This document shows, one piece after another, positions 24,946-35,359 of a stretch of DNA of 64,000 bases (positions are counted from its first letter, which is position 1; each line of letters starts with the position of its first letter). A model generated the notes under the pieces. It was not told the origin of the DNA. It saw only the letters and a program-made list of their open reading frames with translations, and did not search any database. This DNA is from Sipunculus nudus (lineage: Eukaryota; Annelida; Sipuncula; Golfingiida; Sipunculidae), in assembly GCA_026874595.1 (NCBI GenBank), contig CM049317.1, positions 67,982,118 through 68,046,117 on the forward strand. The letters are read 5' to 3'. The position numbers and the translations under genes were made by a program.

Positions 24946-26597
24946 GATGTGTATAAAGAACAGGAAATGCCAATAGACTGACCATGTATTTAATATTTTG
25001 TGACCTTCTGCTTATTAACATGGTTTGTCTGAGGATATGTTGTCCATGTTTCTTTTATCTGCACATATACTTGCAAATGTGCATACTGTAATAAAATATC
25101 GAGGGAAGTGACAGTTCTAACAAAGACCTTGGCTATAAATTAACTGGCAATAATATTTTTGTGACCAAGTGAACAAAAAAAAGTTGATTCTGTTACAAAA
25201 TATGAACATATGATACGGTATATGACATAACATTGTATGATATGATTTACTATGTTACATTTTTATACATAATAGTTAAACATATCATATTATATCTCTT
25301 AATTATCATCCTTTTTTATATTATCTATTATATTAACATATCAGATGATCTTAGCATATTATATTATATTGCATTAAGTCATACAATACACTACATACAT
25401 CACAAATATTTTGTGATATGGTATCAAGTTAAAATACCCTATGTTATTATATTGACATAATGATGTTATGATATTAAATTATATTATAATGCACTGCTTA
25501 TCTGTTATTACATAATAACAAAATTTATCGTATCACATTTTTTTACATATCATGTCAAATTATATTACACTATAATGTGTATTTTGAGTATTACATCATT
25601 ATACATTTTTATGTTACATACATTATTTAATTTAACATTATATTATAACATATAAAACTAAAATTAGATATGATAGGATATACAATGTATTACCTAATTT
25701 GATATCTGATGTGGCATGATACCAGTCTGCATGTAAAGATATGCAAGATGTTTACATACATATAATAATCCATATATTTCTGTGTATGTCTTGGACATGC
25801 AAACATGCTTTGTCATGGTGAATATAAACACTCCAATCTAAAATATCAAAATACACATGAGAGAGGATTTCAGATATACCCCCTTTGGCACATCCATGGC
25901 AAGATTATTCCAGATAACATTATTTTCCATTACACCCTTTTTCCAACTTTTCCCCATGTCATCAAGACACATTCTATAAATAGTACCCTACTTACCTAGT
26001 GAATGAGAGTAAAAGCGTAACCATGCTAATACATCTGGTATCCAGCGTACAAGTTGGTGATATTCTTATAATTGTCTGTGTGTCATCCTGACATGTGACT
26101 GGGACTGTATAATACACAGGTAGCCCTTGTTCTTACACTTCACTTCTCTCAAACCTACATACTTCCACTACCTCAGGTCAGGATGCTGAACTTAGGATGA
26201 TCCATTTCTATGGGGAAGATGTCTGGAGTAATGCCGTGCCTGACTGGCTGGCCACTCTCACTCACTGGAAAATTGTGGTGATCTCACAGTGATTACTCAG
26301 GGAATGGTGGTGCAGTGGTTTACAGAAGTGAATGAGTGGGGGCAGGGGGTGGGAGGGTGGCACGAGACCCAGAAGCTCCCCACTATGTTTGTGACAAACA
26401 AAACAAAACTGGTGGGGGGGGGGGAGGAGGGGGGGAGGAAAGGTTTTTCATTACAATTATCCATTAGGCATTAATACTAGTATACAAGATTGTACACTTA
26501 AATTTCACATGGTAATTTTTGGTAAATTGTCACATGGTGACTTTATCTGCACAGTAATCTAGTGGGCCAGTTATTAATTAATGTATATGCTGAGATA
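24946..26597. other. Very AT-rich non-coding DNA with a G-rich tract
   Basis: 25195-25720 is a cryptically simple TA-rich stretch (recurring ATATTATAT and CATATCA words) with no gene. 26403-26440 is a GGGGGAGG-like purine tract that might form G-quadruplex on the plus strand. Nothing else is recognised. Confidence 0.7.
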
Positions 26598-26734
26598 CAG
26601 ATTAGAATCTGGCCCAATTTGAAATTGGGCCAGCCCAGATCAAAATTTCAATTTGGACAGGCCCAGATCAAAATTCTAATTCAAAATTTTGATCTGGTCT
26701 AGCCTTGTTTTAAATTGGTCCAGATTCTAATCTG
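26598..26734. repeat. 137-bp fold-back (inverted repeat)
   Basis: The outer arms are 23 bp, 26598-26620 and 26712-26734, with one mismatch. Key part: CAGATTAGAATCTGG versus CCAGATTCTAATCTG. Inside, CCCAATTTGAAATTGGG forms its own palindrome at the left arm, and AGATCAAAATT pairs with AATTTTGATCT. GGCCCAGAT occurs twice as a direct repeat. This could be a decayed fold-back transposon end pair or a structured RNA if transcribed. Confidence 0.85.
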
Positions 26735-27839
26735 GGCCTCGACAAATATATCAGTTGCTTTCATATTTTACCAAGATCTGTGAAATTTTCCATCCCTTTG
26801 AAGTTTCCCATTTTCAAATTTTAACAATCTGCAGGTATATCTACATACTGCTGTGATCTTGCAAGCTCTAAGGGTCCTTCTGATTTTTTTTAAATGCTTC
26901 TGTCCTTTTAGATATAAATTTTCCCAGACCCAGCTCCTGTTCAATTGTAACAGTCCAGCCCCCGATGTGTTGAGCATTGCCAAGTTTTGGACACCCTTTT
27001 CAAATTTCTTGCTTGCCACTGTGTCACTATATATAATAATTCACCCAAAGTGCTGGGGATTTTCATTTTAGTATATCCCTGGCCCATATGTGGCACTGCA
27101 GAGAGTAGTTCACTTGGTTTACTTATCATTTTGGTTGGTAAGTGGTAATCATCTGCTTGTTAAATTAGGTGCGACTGCATGGCTCGATCAATGTTATTTT
27201 TTTAAAGTGCTTGGCCAAAATCCCAGGAAGTAACAATTATTTTTTACATGCCCAATATAAATTTGGACTTGCTTCACAAAAATCAGTAACTGTTGCCGGG
27301 TTGCAAAGTCATCTTCACTTTTTGCCAGTTTTTTGAATATATTAGACAGTTAATAAGTAATTTAGGGTGAAGACGTACTATTGATAAGCTTGAATGGTAA
27401 ATTTATTGAAGGTTTATACTGAATCAATTTGCTGTGTCAAACATGTAAGAAGTAACTTACAATTGCCCTACCACTATTTTGTAAATCTTTTACTTGCCCC
27501 ATGCAAGCCAGCATCTGAAAATGTTGATCCCTGGACTGTTACTTAAGATTAGAAGAAACATGTGGATCCATCAAGGATAAAATTGATAGAGCTATCATTT
27601 AGAAATTCAAGGCATCAAGAATAAACTCATTTTGGTTCATTTGTTGTAACTAAAATATTAATATTGTTTAGATATGATTATAATTTTGTAACTGATATGA
27701 CATATGTATCACATTTGATCATTAACTTTTTTATAAACAAGGCCTACAGGCCTACAGGCCTAATGTATATGAACAATGCAAGTACTAAACACTCAGAACA
27801 AGAAACAATTAAACAAACATCACTGCTGCAATTCTTGCA
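26735..27839. other. Non-coding DNA
   Basis: No gene or known family. Moderate composition around 26.8-27.2 kb. A triple AGGCCTAC direct repeat lies near 27740-27760. Confidence 0.6.
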
Positions 27840-27860
27840 TTGGTGCACACAACACAAAAA

Positions 27861-28641
27861 CTAGAATATGGGTAGTCATCAAGCGACTACTTGTATCAGA
27901 GTCAGAAAGGTGAAGTGAGATATGGATTTAGTGGCAAGGTGAAATAGAATGATGTGTGTTGCATAATAGCCTGGATGTCTGCAGCCAAAATGTGTATGTA
28001 GGTAGCGCCACCTACCACAAAATCCAGAAAGCTGTCTAAGATGTATAAACATGCAAAATTTTTGGCAGGTGGCCCCACCAATTTTGTATATGATTAAAAG
28101 ATATGTAAGATCTATACACCTGCAAAATTTCAGGGGGATATGTCAAACCAGTCCTGAGATATAAGCCTGAATGTCTGCAGCATATACATAAATGTAGGTG
28201 GCGCCACCTGCCAAAAAATCCAGAAAGCTATCCAAGATGTATAAACATGAAAATTCTAGGCAGATAAGTCAAACCACTACTGAGATATGAGTGATTTTAG
28301 CCCACGGCAGACAAACAGACAGATGCTGTGCAAAAATGGTTGCAGGTGGCGCCACCATTTTTAGTGTATGTTATCAAGCTTTCCAAGGGCTACATTTGTG
28401 CAAAATCTTTAGCCTTATTGGTCAAACTGTTCCCGAGATATGTGGGTTGATGTGTGGAAACAGACACACAATTGGACGCTGGGCAGAGAGGAAAGGTCAG
28501 GGGTCAACCAAAAATGAGGGCGCAGCAGTTCACATGTGACCAATCATAATTCTGAATTTTTAAAAATTCTGTTGGGAGGAGTTCTCCGGAAACCTACGAG
28601 GCGATGGAAGCAGCGTCGCAACTCTGTTTTGGCGGATACAA
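27861..28641 (-). mobile_element. CTAG-1 Helitron-like non-autonomous element, copy B1
   Basis: The left terminus is CTAG (27861-27864) followed by a hairpin: GTAGTC (27872-27877) and GACTAC (27885-27890). The right terminus is GGCGGATACAA ending at 28641. The host bases flanking it are A and T. Internal modules carry GGTGGCGCCACC at 28197-28208 and 28345-28356 within blocks of GAGATATGAG, GCAGACAAACAGA and GTGCAAAA. On the minus strand the hairpin-plus-CTAG end is the 3' end. No Rep/helicase frame is present, so it must be mobilised in trans. The stem has lost a CpG compared with copies B2 and B3. Confidence 0.8.
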
Positions 28642-29072
28642 TGATTGTAGCTGACACCACCAGTCTTATATACAACAAAGAGATATATACATATGCCCAA
28701 TGTCAGACTGATATGTCAAACCCCTCCTGTGAAATAAGCAGGGACATACACTGTGCAAAAATTATTGTAGGTGGTGCCACCAGTCTTGTACACTATAAAG
28801 CTACCCGATATGTATATACATGCCCAATTTAAGGCTGATGTATCAAATTCCTCTGTAGAAATAAGCAGGAGCATACACTGCAAAAGTCAATGTAGGTGGC
28901 ACCACCTGTCTTGTAAATGAGAATACCATCAAAGACGCAAAGACAGGTCAAAATATCAGTCCAATACATCAAATTTCCCCAGAGTTTGATGCACTGGGCT
29001 GACAAGGCTTAGCTGAGTTAGGCAGTTGCCCACGAGTGACCTGTGACAAATTGCTGCCTCAAGCTACTGCAC

Positions 29073-29200
29073 TGAGTGAACTCTTGACCTGCACCTGGCT
29101 AGACTGAGTGAACTTTTGACCTGTACCTGGCTGCACTGAGTGAACTCTTGACCTGCACCTGGCTAGACTGAGTGAACTCTTGACCTATACCTGGCTGCAC
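29073..29200 (+). repeat. 32-bp tandem repeat, four units
   Basis: GAGTGAACTCTTGACCTG-CACCTGGCT units begin at 29074, 29106, 29138 and 29170, exactly 32 bp apart. A single-unit inverted counterpart lies near 62307-62333, so the expansion probably happened in this copy only. Confidence 0.9.
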
Positions 29201-29750
29201 TTCTTCCAATCCTAGCACTGTCCCAAAACTATTTATAGAGCTGACATCATCTTGGCTAATGGCCAACATCAAGGCACTGGCAATCTGCAAATGGTAAACC
29301 AAGTGCTGCCATCTGAACACAAAAGTGGTCCCTACTTGAATAAATTTTTTTATATTTATTTCCTAATACAAAATGCTTTTCATACTGAATGCAAAATTAA
29401 AACTAGAATACGGGTAGTCGACAAGCGACTACTTGTATCCGCCTAAATCAGAGTGGAACGGGTGAAGTGTTGCATATCAGCATGGATGTCTGCAGCCAAA
29501 TTGTGTATGTAGGTTGCGCTACCTACCAAAAAATTCAGAAAGCCGTCCAAGTTGTATACATATGCAAAATTAAAGGCAGATAAGTCAAACCACTATATTG
29601 TATATGAGTGATTTTTGCCCTTGGCAGACAAACAGATGGACGCTGTGCAAAAAAGGGTTGCAGGTGGCTCCACCAGTTTAGCGTATGATAAAGAGCTTTG
29701 TGAGAACTATACACATGCAAAATTTTGGCCCAATCGGTCAAACCGTTCCC

Positions 29751-30870
29751 TAGATATGAGCTTGGATGTCTGCAGCGTAAACTTGATTGTAGGTGGCGCC
29801 ACCTGTCATAAAATCAGAAAAGCTATCCAGGATGTATAAGCATGCAGAATTTCAGGTGAATTAGTCAAACCACTGCAGAGATATGAGTGATTTTAACCCA
29901 AGGCAGACGAACAGCTGGACACTGTGCAAACATGGTTGCAGGTGGCGCCACCATTTTTTGTGTATGTTATAAAGCTCTCCAAGGGCTACATTTGTGTAAA
30001 AAAATTTTCCTGATCAATCAAACGGTTCCTGAGATATGAGCTTGGATGTCTGCAGCGTAAACGTGAATGTAGGTGGCGCCACCTGTCATAAAATCAGAAA
30101 AGCTATCCAGGATGTATACGCATGCCAAATTTCAGGTGAATTAGTCAAGTCACTGCAGAGATATGAGTGATTTTAACCCAAGGCAGACAAACAGATGGAC
30201 ACTGTGCAAACATGGTTGCAGGTAGCGGCACGATTTTTGGTGTATGTTATAAAGCTCTCCAAGGGCTACATTTGTGCAAAACAATTTTCCTGATCGGTCA
30301 AACGGTTCCCGAGATATGAGCTTGGATGTCTGCAGCGTAAACGTGAATGTAGGTGGCGCCACCTGTCATAAAATCAGATAAGCTATCCAGGATGTATACG
30401 CATGCCAAATTTCAGGTGAATTAGTCAAGTCACTGCAGAGATATGAGTGATTTTAACCCAAGGCAGACGAACAGATGGACACTGTGCAAACATGGTTGCA
30501 GGTGGCGCCACCATTTTTGGTGTATGTTATAAAGCTCTCCAAGGGCTACATTTGTGCAAAAGAATTTTCCTGATCGGTCAAACGGTTCCCGAGATATGAG
30601 CTTGGATGTCTGCAGCGTAAATGTGAATGTAGGTGGCGCCACCTGTCATAAAATCAGAAAAGCTATCCAGGATGTTTGCGCATGCCGAATTTCAGGTGAA
30701 TTAGTCAAGTCACTGCAGAGATATGAGTGATTTTAACCCAAGGCAGACGAACAGATGGACACTGTGCAAACATGGTTGCAGGTGGCGCCACCATTTTTGG
30801 TGTATGTTATAAAGCTCTCCGAGGGCTACATTTGTGCAAAAAAATTTTCCTGATCGGTCAAACGGTTCCC
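29751..30870 (+). repeat. 280-bp higher-order tandem repeat, four units, inside B2
   Basis: GAGATATGAGCTTGGATG starts at 29751, 30031, 30311 and 30591, and a diverged start follows at 30871, all exactly 280 bp apart. Each unit is two related half-modules (for example 30031-30157 and 30158-30310), both opening with GAGATATGAG and centred on GGTGGCGCCACC. Palindromes lie at 29792, 29941, 30072, 30352, 30501, 30632 and 30781; the one near 30221 is degraded. Because 280 is not a multiple of three, small open frames recur with a 280-bp offset but are not continuous. Confidence 0.95.
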
Positions 30871-31040
30871 GAGATATGTGGGTTTATGTGTGGAAACAGA
30901 CGCACAAACAGACGCAGAGCCCAGAGGAAAGGTCAGAGGTCAAAACAAAATCAAGGCGCAGCAGTTCACATGTGACCCGAACATAATCCCGGGTTTCGGA
31001 AAATTCCGCCCAGCGGTTACGGAGGAGTTCTCCGGACACC

Positions 31041-31062
31041 TACGCGGCGGCGGCGGCGGCGG
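31041..31062 (+). repeat. (CGG)n trinucleotide repeat
   Basis: About seven CGG units near the right end of B2. The matching position in B3 (33500-33520) reads GCAGCGGCCGCAGCGG, so the tract is a variable internal feature of the family. Confidence 0.9.
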
Positions 31063-31112
31063 CGGCCAGCTGAAAACATAGTATCCGCAAAACTCTGTTT
31101 TGGCGGATACAA

Positions 31113-31489
31113 TAAAGATATATCTCATTGATGGAAATTATTGAATTAAGTTGAGTAGGAATACCAATAATTTATAATCCACGTACAGTTGTCTTTATAT
31201 AGCCACAGAGAGCTGAATATCCATGATTGTAACATTGCCTGGTATGTCGAATAAGTTAAATCATAAATCTCAAATTTTTAAAAGCTTTTTAAAAAACTTA
31301 CTTGTCAATATTAACCAAAGATAACCTGAAATTTAAATGTCTAGTGGCATGATGTAATAGATGCTGATACACTGGTGCCAGGCTAGATGTAACAGCATCA
31401 CACAGCTAACATATATGGGAAAATGACTCAATTCAATCTCCATAATTCAGCCAAAAATCATTCATGTGGAACCATTAATGACAATAATT
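31113..31489 (+). other. Continuation of the sequence interrupted by B2
   Basis: The first ~110 bp (AAGATATATCTCATTGATGG through the TATATAGCCACAGAG block) correspond, inverted, to 61920-62020. They are therefore the far flank of the B2 insertion. The remainder is AT-rich and shows no gene. Confidence 0.6.
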
Positions 31490-32455
31490 ATAAGAATTAT
31501 TGTAGGAATTGTTCTTGTAAAATATTTAACAAACTGGCTTCAGTGGCATCAGTCGAAAAACGTTTCGCAGGTTTATAACTCATATAGGAAGATACAGCAA
31601 ACTGGCTAAGTTCAGCTTCCCGGAACTCAGCCAAAAAGCACTGAACCAAAACCATTTGAACAAACTTGAATTATCAACAGCTGAGGATAATTAATGTGTG
31701 AGATTTAAGAATTTGGGCCAGTGGTTTTTGAGAAGAAGATCTTTGTAGCCACTGAGTTAAAATGGGCTGTTATGGCATATGACTAAATTCAGCTTCCCAT
31801 AACTTAGCCAAAAGTCACTGAAAAGAGACCATTTGAACAAATTTCAGAATACACTACCCTAGGATCATTTCTGTGTGATATTAAACATTTTGGCCATATG
31901 GTTTCAGAGAAGAAGTTTTTTGCAGCCCTCAGTGATGACCCTGTACCAAAAAGGCCGATGCAGGTGGCACCACCAATACCTCAATTTCAGATATGACATA
32001 TGTGACCAACATTGGCACAAAATTTGGTGATGATAGCTACAGCTGTTTCTGAGATTTAAATTTTAATATGCTTTTTTGCACAGTTAACAAAGTTCAACCT
32101 CTTGTAACTCGGCCAAAAATCTCCGACCTGGAATCATTCGAACAAACTTGAGAAAAATTGATCCAGGGATCATTTCTGTGAAATATTGGACAATTTGGCT
32201 GGACATTTTCGGAGAAGAAGATTTTTAAAGCTTTTTTTGGCTTTTTCCCTATAAAATCTAAAAAAAATGCAGTTAGAAAAAAAATAAACAAAATCAGATA
32301 TAGTTTTTTGGTTGACTGATTATTTGCAAAAAATTTGGTGATGCTAGCTCCTGCCATTTTTGAGATAGCTATGGTTAACGTACAGACAACGCACGACGCA
32401 CGACAGACGACGCACGACGGAGCACCTTCACATAAGCTCACAGGTTCGCTAACAA
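31490..32455 (+). mobile_element. AGCAAACC-terminus repeat family H, copy 1
   Basis: Inverted relative to 60588-61700. Shared features in order: the CTCAGCCAAAA-(C/T)CACTG modules, AACAAACTTGA, ATCATTTCTGTG, GGAGAAGAAGATTTT, GCAGGTGGCACCACC (31963 region), and a closing stretch of ACGACGCACGAC repeats. The end, CATAAGCTCACAGGTTCGCTAA, corresponds to TTAGCAAACCTGTGAGCTTATG at 60590. Several internal modules resemble one another (31500, 31600, 31780, 32090), indicating internal tandem structure. No coding frame. Confidence 0.8.
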
Positions 32456-32502
32456 TTCAGTTCGATTTACTTTTTTAGGATCCAAATGAATTTTTTTCTT
32501 AA

Positions 32503-32537
32503 CCATTGTATCCCAGCTTTGTCTGGGGATAAAATGA
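32503..32537. repeat. Relic of a CTAG-2 right end
   Basis: CTTTGTCTGGGGATAAAAT at 32517-32535 resembles the CTTTGTCTGGGGGATACAAT end of C2. The adjacent ATTGTATCCCAG gives a small inverted match. Probably a solo terminal fragment. Confidence 0.45.
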
Positions 32538-32662
32538 GTATCAAACAAAGTACAGACAACTTGATCAGGTGGAAGAGCCTCTCATATCTATAGGCATGCC
32601 ATTGCAAAAAGCGCAAGTCCAATATTTTTTTATATATCACAGGTCTTATTTTAATGTGGAAA

Positions 32663-33603
32663 CTAGAATACAGGTAGTCGACAAGCGACTACGTGTATCC
32701 GCCAAAATCAGAGTGGAACAGGTGAAGTGAGGCATGGATTAAGTGGCAAGGGGAAATAGAGTAAGGTGTGTTGCATATCAGCATGGATGTCTGCAGCCGA
32801 AATGTGCATGTAGGTTGCGCCACCTACCACAAATCCAGAAAGCTCTCCAAGTTGTATAAATATGCAAAATTTTAGGCTGAAAAGTCAAACCACTACATAG
32901 ATATGAGTGATTTTATAGCCCACGGCAGACAAACAGACAGACACTTTGCAAAAATAGTTGCATGTGGCCCCCTCCAGTTTTGTGTATGACAAAGAGCTAT
33001 GTGAGATCTATACACATGCAAAATTTTGGCCCAATCGGTCAAAAGGTTCCCGAGAAATGAGCTTCGATGTCTGTAGCGTGAATGTGAATGTAGGTGGCGC
33101 CACCTGTCATAAAATCAAGAAAGCTATCCAGGATGTAAATGCATGCCGAATTTCAGGTGAATTAGTCAAACCACTGCAGAGATATGAGTGATTTTAACCC
33201 AAGGCAGATGAACAGATGGACACTGCACAAACATGGTTGCAGGTAGCACCACCATTTTGTGTATGTTATAAAGCTATCCAAGGGGTACATTTGTACCAAA
33301 AAATTTTCCTGATCAGTCAAACAGTTCCCGAGATATGTGGGTTTATGTATGGAAACAGACGCACAAATGGACACTGGCCAGAGAGGAAAAGTCAGAGATC
33401 AACGCAAATTGGCTAAGCACCAGTTCACATGTGACCCGATAATTGGTGTAAGTTTCGGAAAAATCTGTCCAGTAGTCTCAGAGGAGTTCTCCAGAAATGA
33501 ATGCAGCGGCCGCAGCGGAGGGGAAACCCAGTCAAAAACATAGTATCCGCAAAACTTCGTTTTGGTGGAAACAAAACATAGTATCCGCAAAAATTTGTTA
33601 CAA
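32663..33603 (-). mobile_element. CTAG-1 Helitron-like non-autonomous element, copy B3
   Basis: The left end is CTAG (32663-32666) with hairpin GTAGTCG (32674-32680) / CGACTAC (32686-32692), preceded by A. Internally one 280-bp-type unit is present, with GGTGGCGCCACC at 33093-33104 and variants near 32812 and 33241. The right end is duplicated: ATAGTATCCGCAAAA occurs near 33540 and again near 33579, the latter running to GTTACAA at 33603 before T. Compared with B2 it has one unit instead of four, so core copy number varies between insertions. Confidence 0.8.
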
Positions 33604-33817
33604 TAACTGAGAAAAAAAGCTATGCAAAAATTGTCCAATGACATCACTTTGACAGGCTTGTAAAACAGAATATGCCCTGTTTATTTGTTTTTTCTATGAG
33701 ATTTACCAAGACCTCCCTGGATGTCAAGTTAGAAACATCTTGGTCTAATGGTTATGATTTGTGAACTATCAACAAGGCCAGTTGGACTTAAGTTTGAGAA
33801 ACATAGACCCATCAATA

Positions 33818-33848
33818 TAACTCAGCAAGATTGAAAGTCAGCTGAGCC
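33818..33848 (+). repeat. Solo decayed TAGCTCAG hairpin
   Basis: TAACTCAG...AGTCAGCTGAGCCA is a degraded version of the terminal hairpin found at 7926 and 39357. The preceding ~150 bp do not clearly match the family body, so this is a relic end. Confidence 0.6.
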
Positions 33849-33879
33849 AAAAAGGTTAATACACAACACCAGATAATAA

Positions 33880-35359
33880 CTAGAAATTTCTTGGCATGGC
33901 TGATGCAATAGTTTTCTGAGACATTTAATCCCCCCCCCCCTTCAAAATAAGCCCCCAACTTCAGAAGCATATACTGACATTTGGCAAGCCACTGGGTGTG
34001 ACCTTCAAAAACAAGTTCAAGGTCTCAAGTCATGAAAGAAAGTATCCTTTATATCGGCAGATTTGACCTGAAAGGTGAAGGTCAAGGTCACTACAAACTC
34101 TTTCAACAACTTATCATCTGACATCTTTCTTTCTTATTTTCTGATATACATCTATCGACAAGAGATCCAATATTTTTCACCAAATATGGTATAATTCAAG
34201 GTCATGATCCCAATTTAAATATACCTCATCCCCTTACCCATACCTATGTGTATGTATAATATGAAACAAATCTGTCCTTCAGTCTTTGACTTATAATGCT
34301 CATAGTACGGTCAAGTGGCAATGATTGGGGCATAAAAAAGGGCGAAAGCAAGAAAAGAACAACAGGTAGTGCCACCTGTCTTCTGCAAAGACAAAGTTAT
34401 CCAAGATCTTCAGTCAATTTTTCTTTTGGACCAATCCAAGCATCCCTTATTGAGATTTTCAGATTCTGTGTAATTTTCATCAAATATGGAAATATTCAAG
34501 GTTAAGGTCATTCACAAAGTAAAAGTCATAACACAAATTTAAATATACTTCATTTCATAACCCTTATCTCTGTTTAATGTATATGCATAATATGAAAATC
34601 TATCCATTAGTTTCTAACGTAATGCTTAGAGTACAGTCCAGTGGAAATGATGAGGGTATTAAAAGGCCAAAAGCAAGAAAAGGACAAAAGGTGGCGCCAC
34701 CCATCTTCCCCAGAAGAAAAAGCTATTCATGATCTTTGATTAATTTGATTTTTGGATTTATCCATGCATTCTTTATTGAGATTTTTCAGATTTTGCAATT
34801 TGTTTTTTTTTTTACAAATGTGGAAATATTCAAGGTCAAGCCCACACTCATAGCAAAGGTCATGACCCCAATTTAAATATGTCATCCCATTACCTATATC
34901 TATGTATATGCATAATATGAAAGATCTGTCCATTGGTTTTTGACTTATTATTCTCACAGTACTTTCAAATGGCAATAATGGAGGTATTGAAAAGTATGAT
35001 AACATGAAAACGATAAAAGCTGGTGCCACCGGTTTCTGGGATTTGAAAACATTATCAAAGCATTTCAGTCAACTTGATTTTTGGATCAATCCAAGCAAGA
35101 TTTATTCAGATAATTAAGAATTTGTGTGATTTTCCCCAAAAACTGACCTATTCAAGGTCAAGGTCACTCTCTTAATTAAGGTCATGACCAACTTTAATGA
35201 AGGCTTAGTCCTCTCACCCATTTCTATGCACATGCCAAGTTTTTTAAAGATCCGTGAAATCTTTTTTTGAGTTATCACACAAACAAGATTTATCTGTGGC
35301 GGCTGAGGCAGGACTGTCATAAAACCAGAGTATCCCCTGACTTTGTCTGGGGGATACAA
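33880..35359 (-). mobile_element. CTAG-2 Helitron-like non-autonomous element, copy C2
   Basis: The left end is CTAG (33880-33883), seven to eight bases, then a bulged hairpin TTGGCAT/GATGCAA. The right end, CTTTGTCTGGGGGATACAA, closes at 35359. Flanks are A33879 and T35360. The core contains about four diverged ~330-bp modules: TCATGACCCCAATTTAAATAT, TATGTATATG, CTGTCCATT, TGACTTAT-ATGCTCA, then a GGTGGCGCCACC-like site (perfect at 34690-34701), then CAAGATCTTCAGTCAA. TCAAGGTCA is present at 34082, 34196, 34830, 35152 and 35158. No frame for Rep or helicase. Confidence 0.8.

Larger units (their letters stand above)
27840..29400 (+). mobile_element. GGTGGCGCCACC-bearing host repeat, left flank and body (interrupted by CTAG-1 copies)
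   Basis: The parts outside 27861-28641 match, in inverted orientation, 61.9-62.73 kb. Shared blocks are the CTGATATGTCAAA / GAAATAAGCAGG / ACACTGTGCAAAAATTATTGTAGGTGG modules, the AAGCTACTGCACTGAGTGAACTCTTG block, and the GCACTGGGCTGAC block. Modules of about 120-130 bp recur at 28643, 28770 and 28892, each centred on a palindrome variant. A CTAG-1 copy splits the element between A27860 and T28642. No open frame is conserved. Confidence 0.75.
29403..31112 (-). mobile_element. CTAG-1 Helitron-like non-autonomous element, full copy B2
   Basis: Left end: CTAG (29403-29406), seven bases, then the perfect hairpin GTAGTCG (29414-29420) / CGACTAC (29426-29432), then GTATCCGCC. Right end: GTATCCGCAAAAC and GGCGGATACAA to 31112, so GTATCCGCC/GGCGGATAC also forms subterminal inverted repeats. 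Flanking bases are A29402 and T31113. The flanks are contiguous in the inverted relative near 62.0 kb, giving an empty site. The core is four 280-bp units. On the minus strand this resembles a Helitron 3' end (hairpin, short spacer, CTAG, host T). No transposase is encoded. Confidence 0.85.

Noticed and set aside
24685-25021. Overlapping frames with ESLDILSV / CRISGHLV repeats
   Set aside because: Generated by the 24-bp tandem repeat in two frames.
30150-30642. Two nearly identical 70-codon minus-strand frames
   Set aside because: They are the same 280-bp repeat unit seen twice, exactly 280 bp apart; B1 and B3 do not keep the frame intact.
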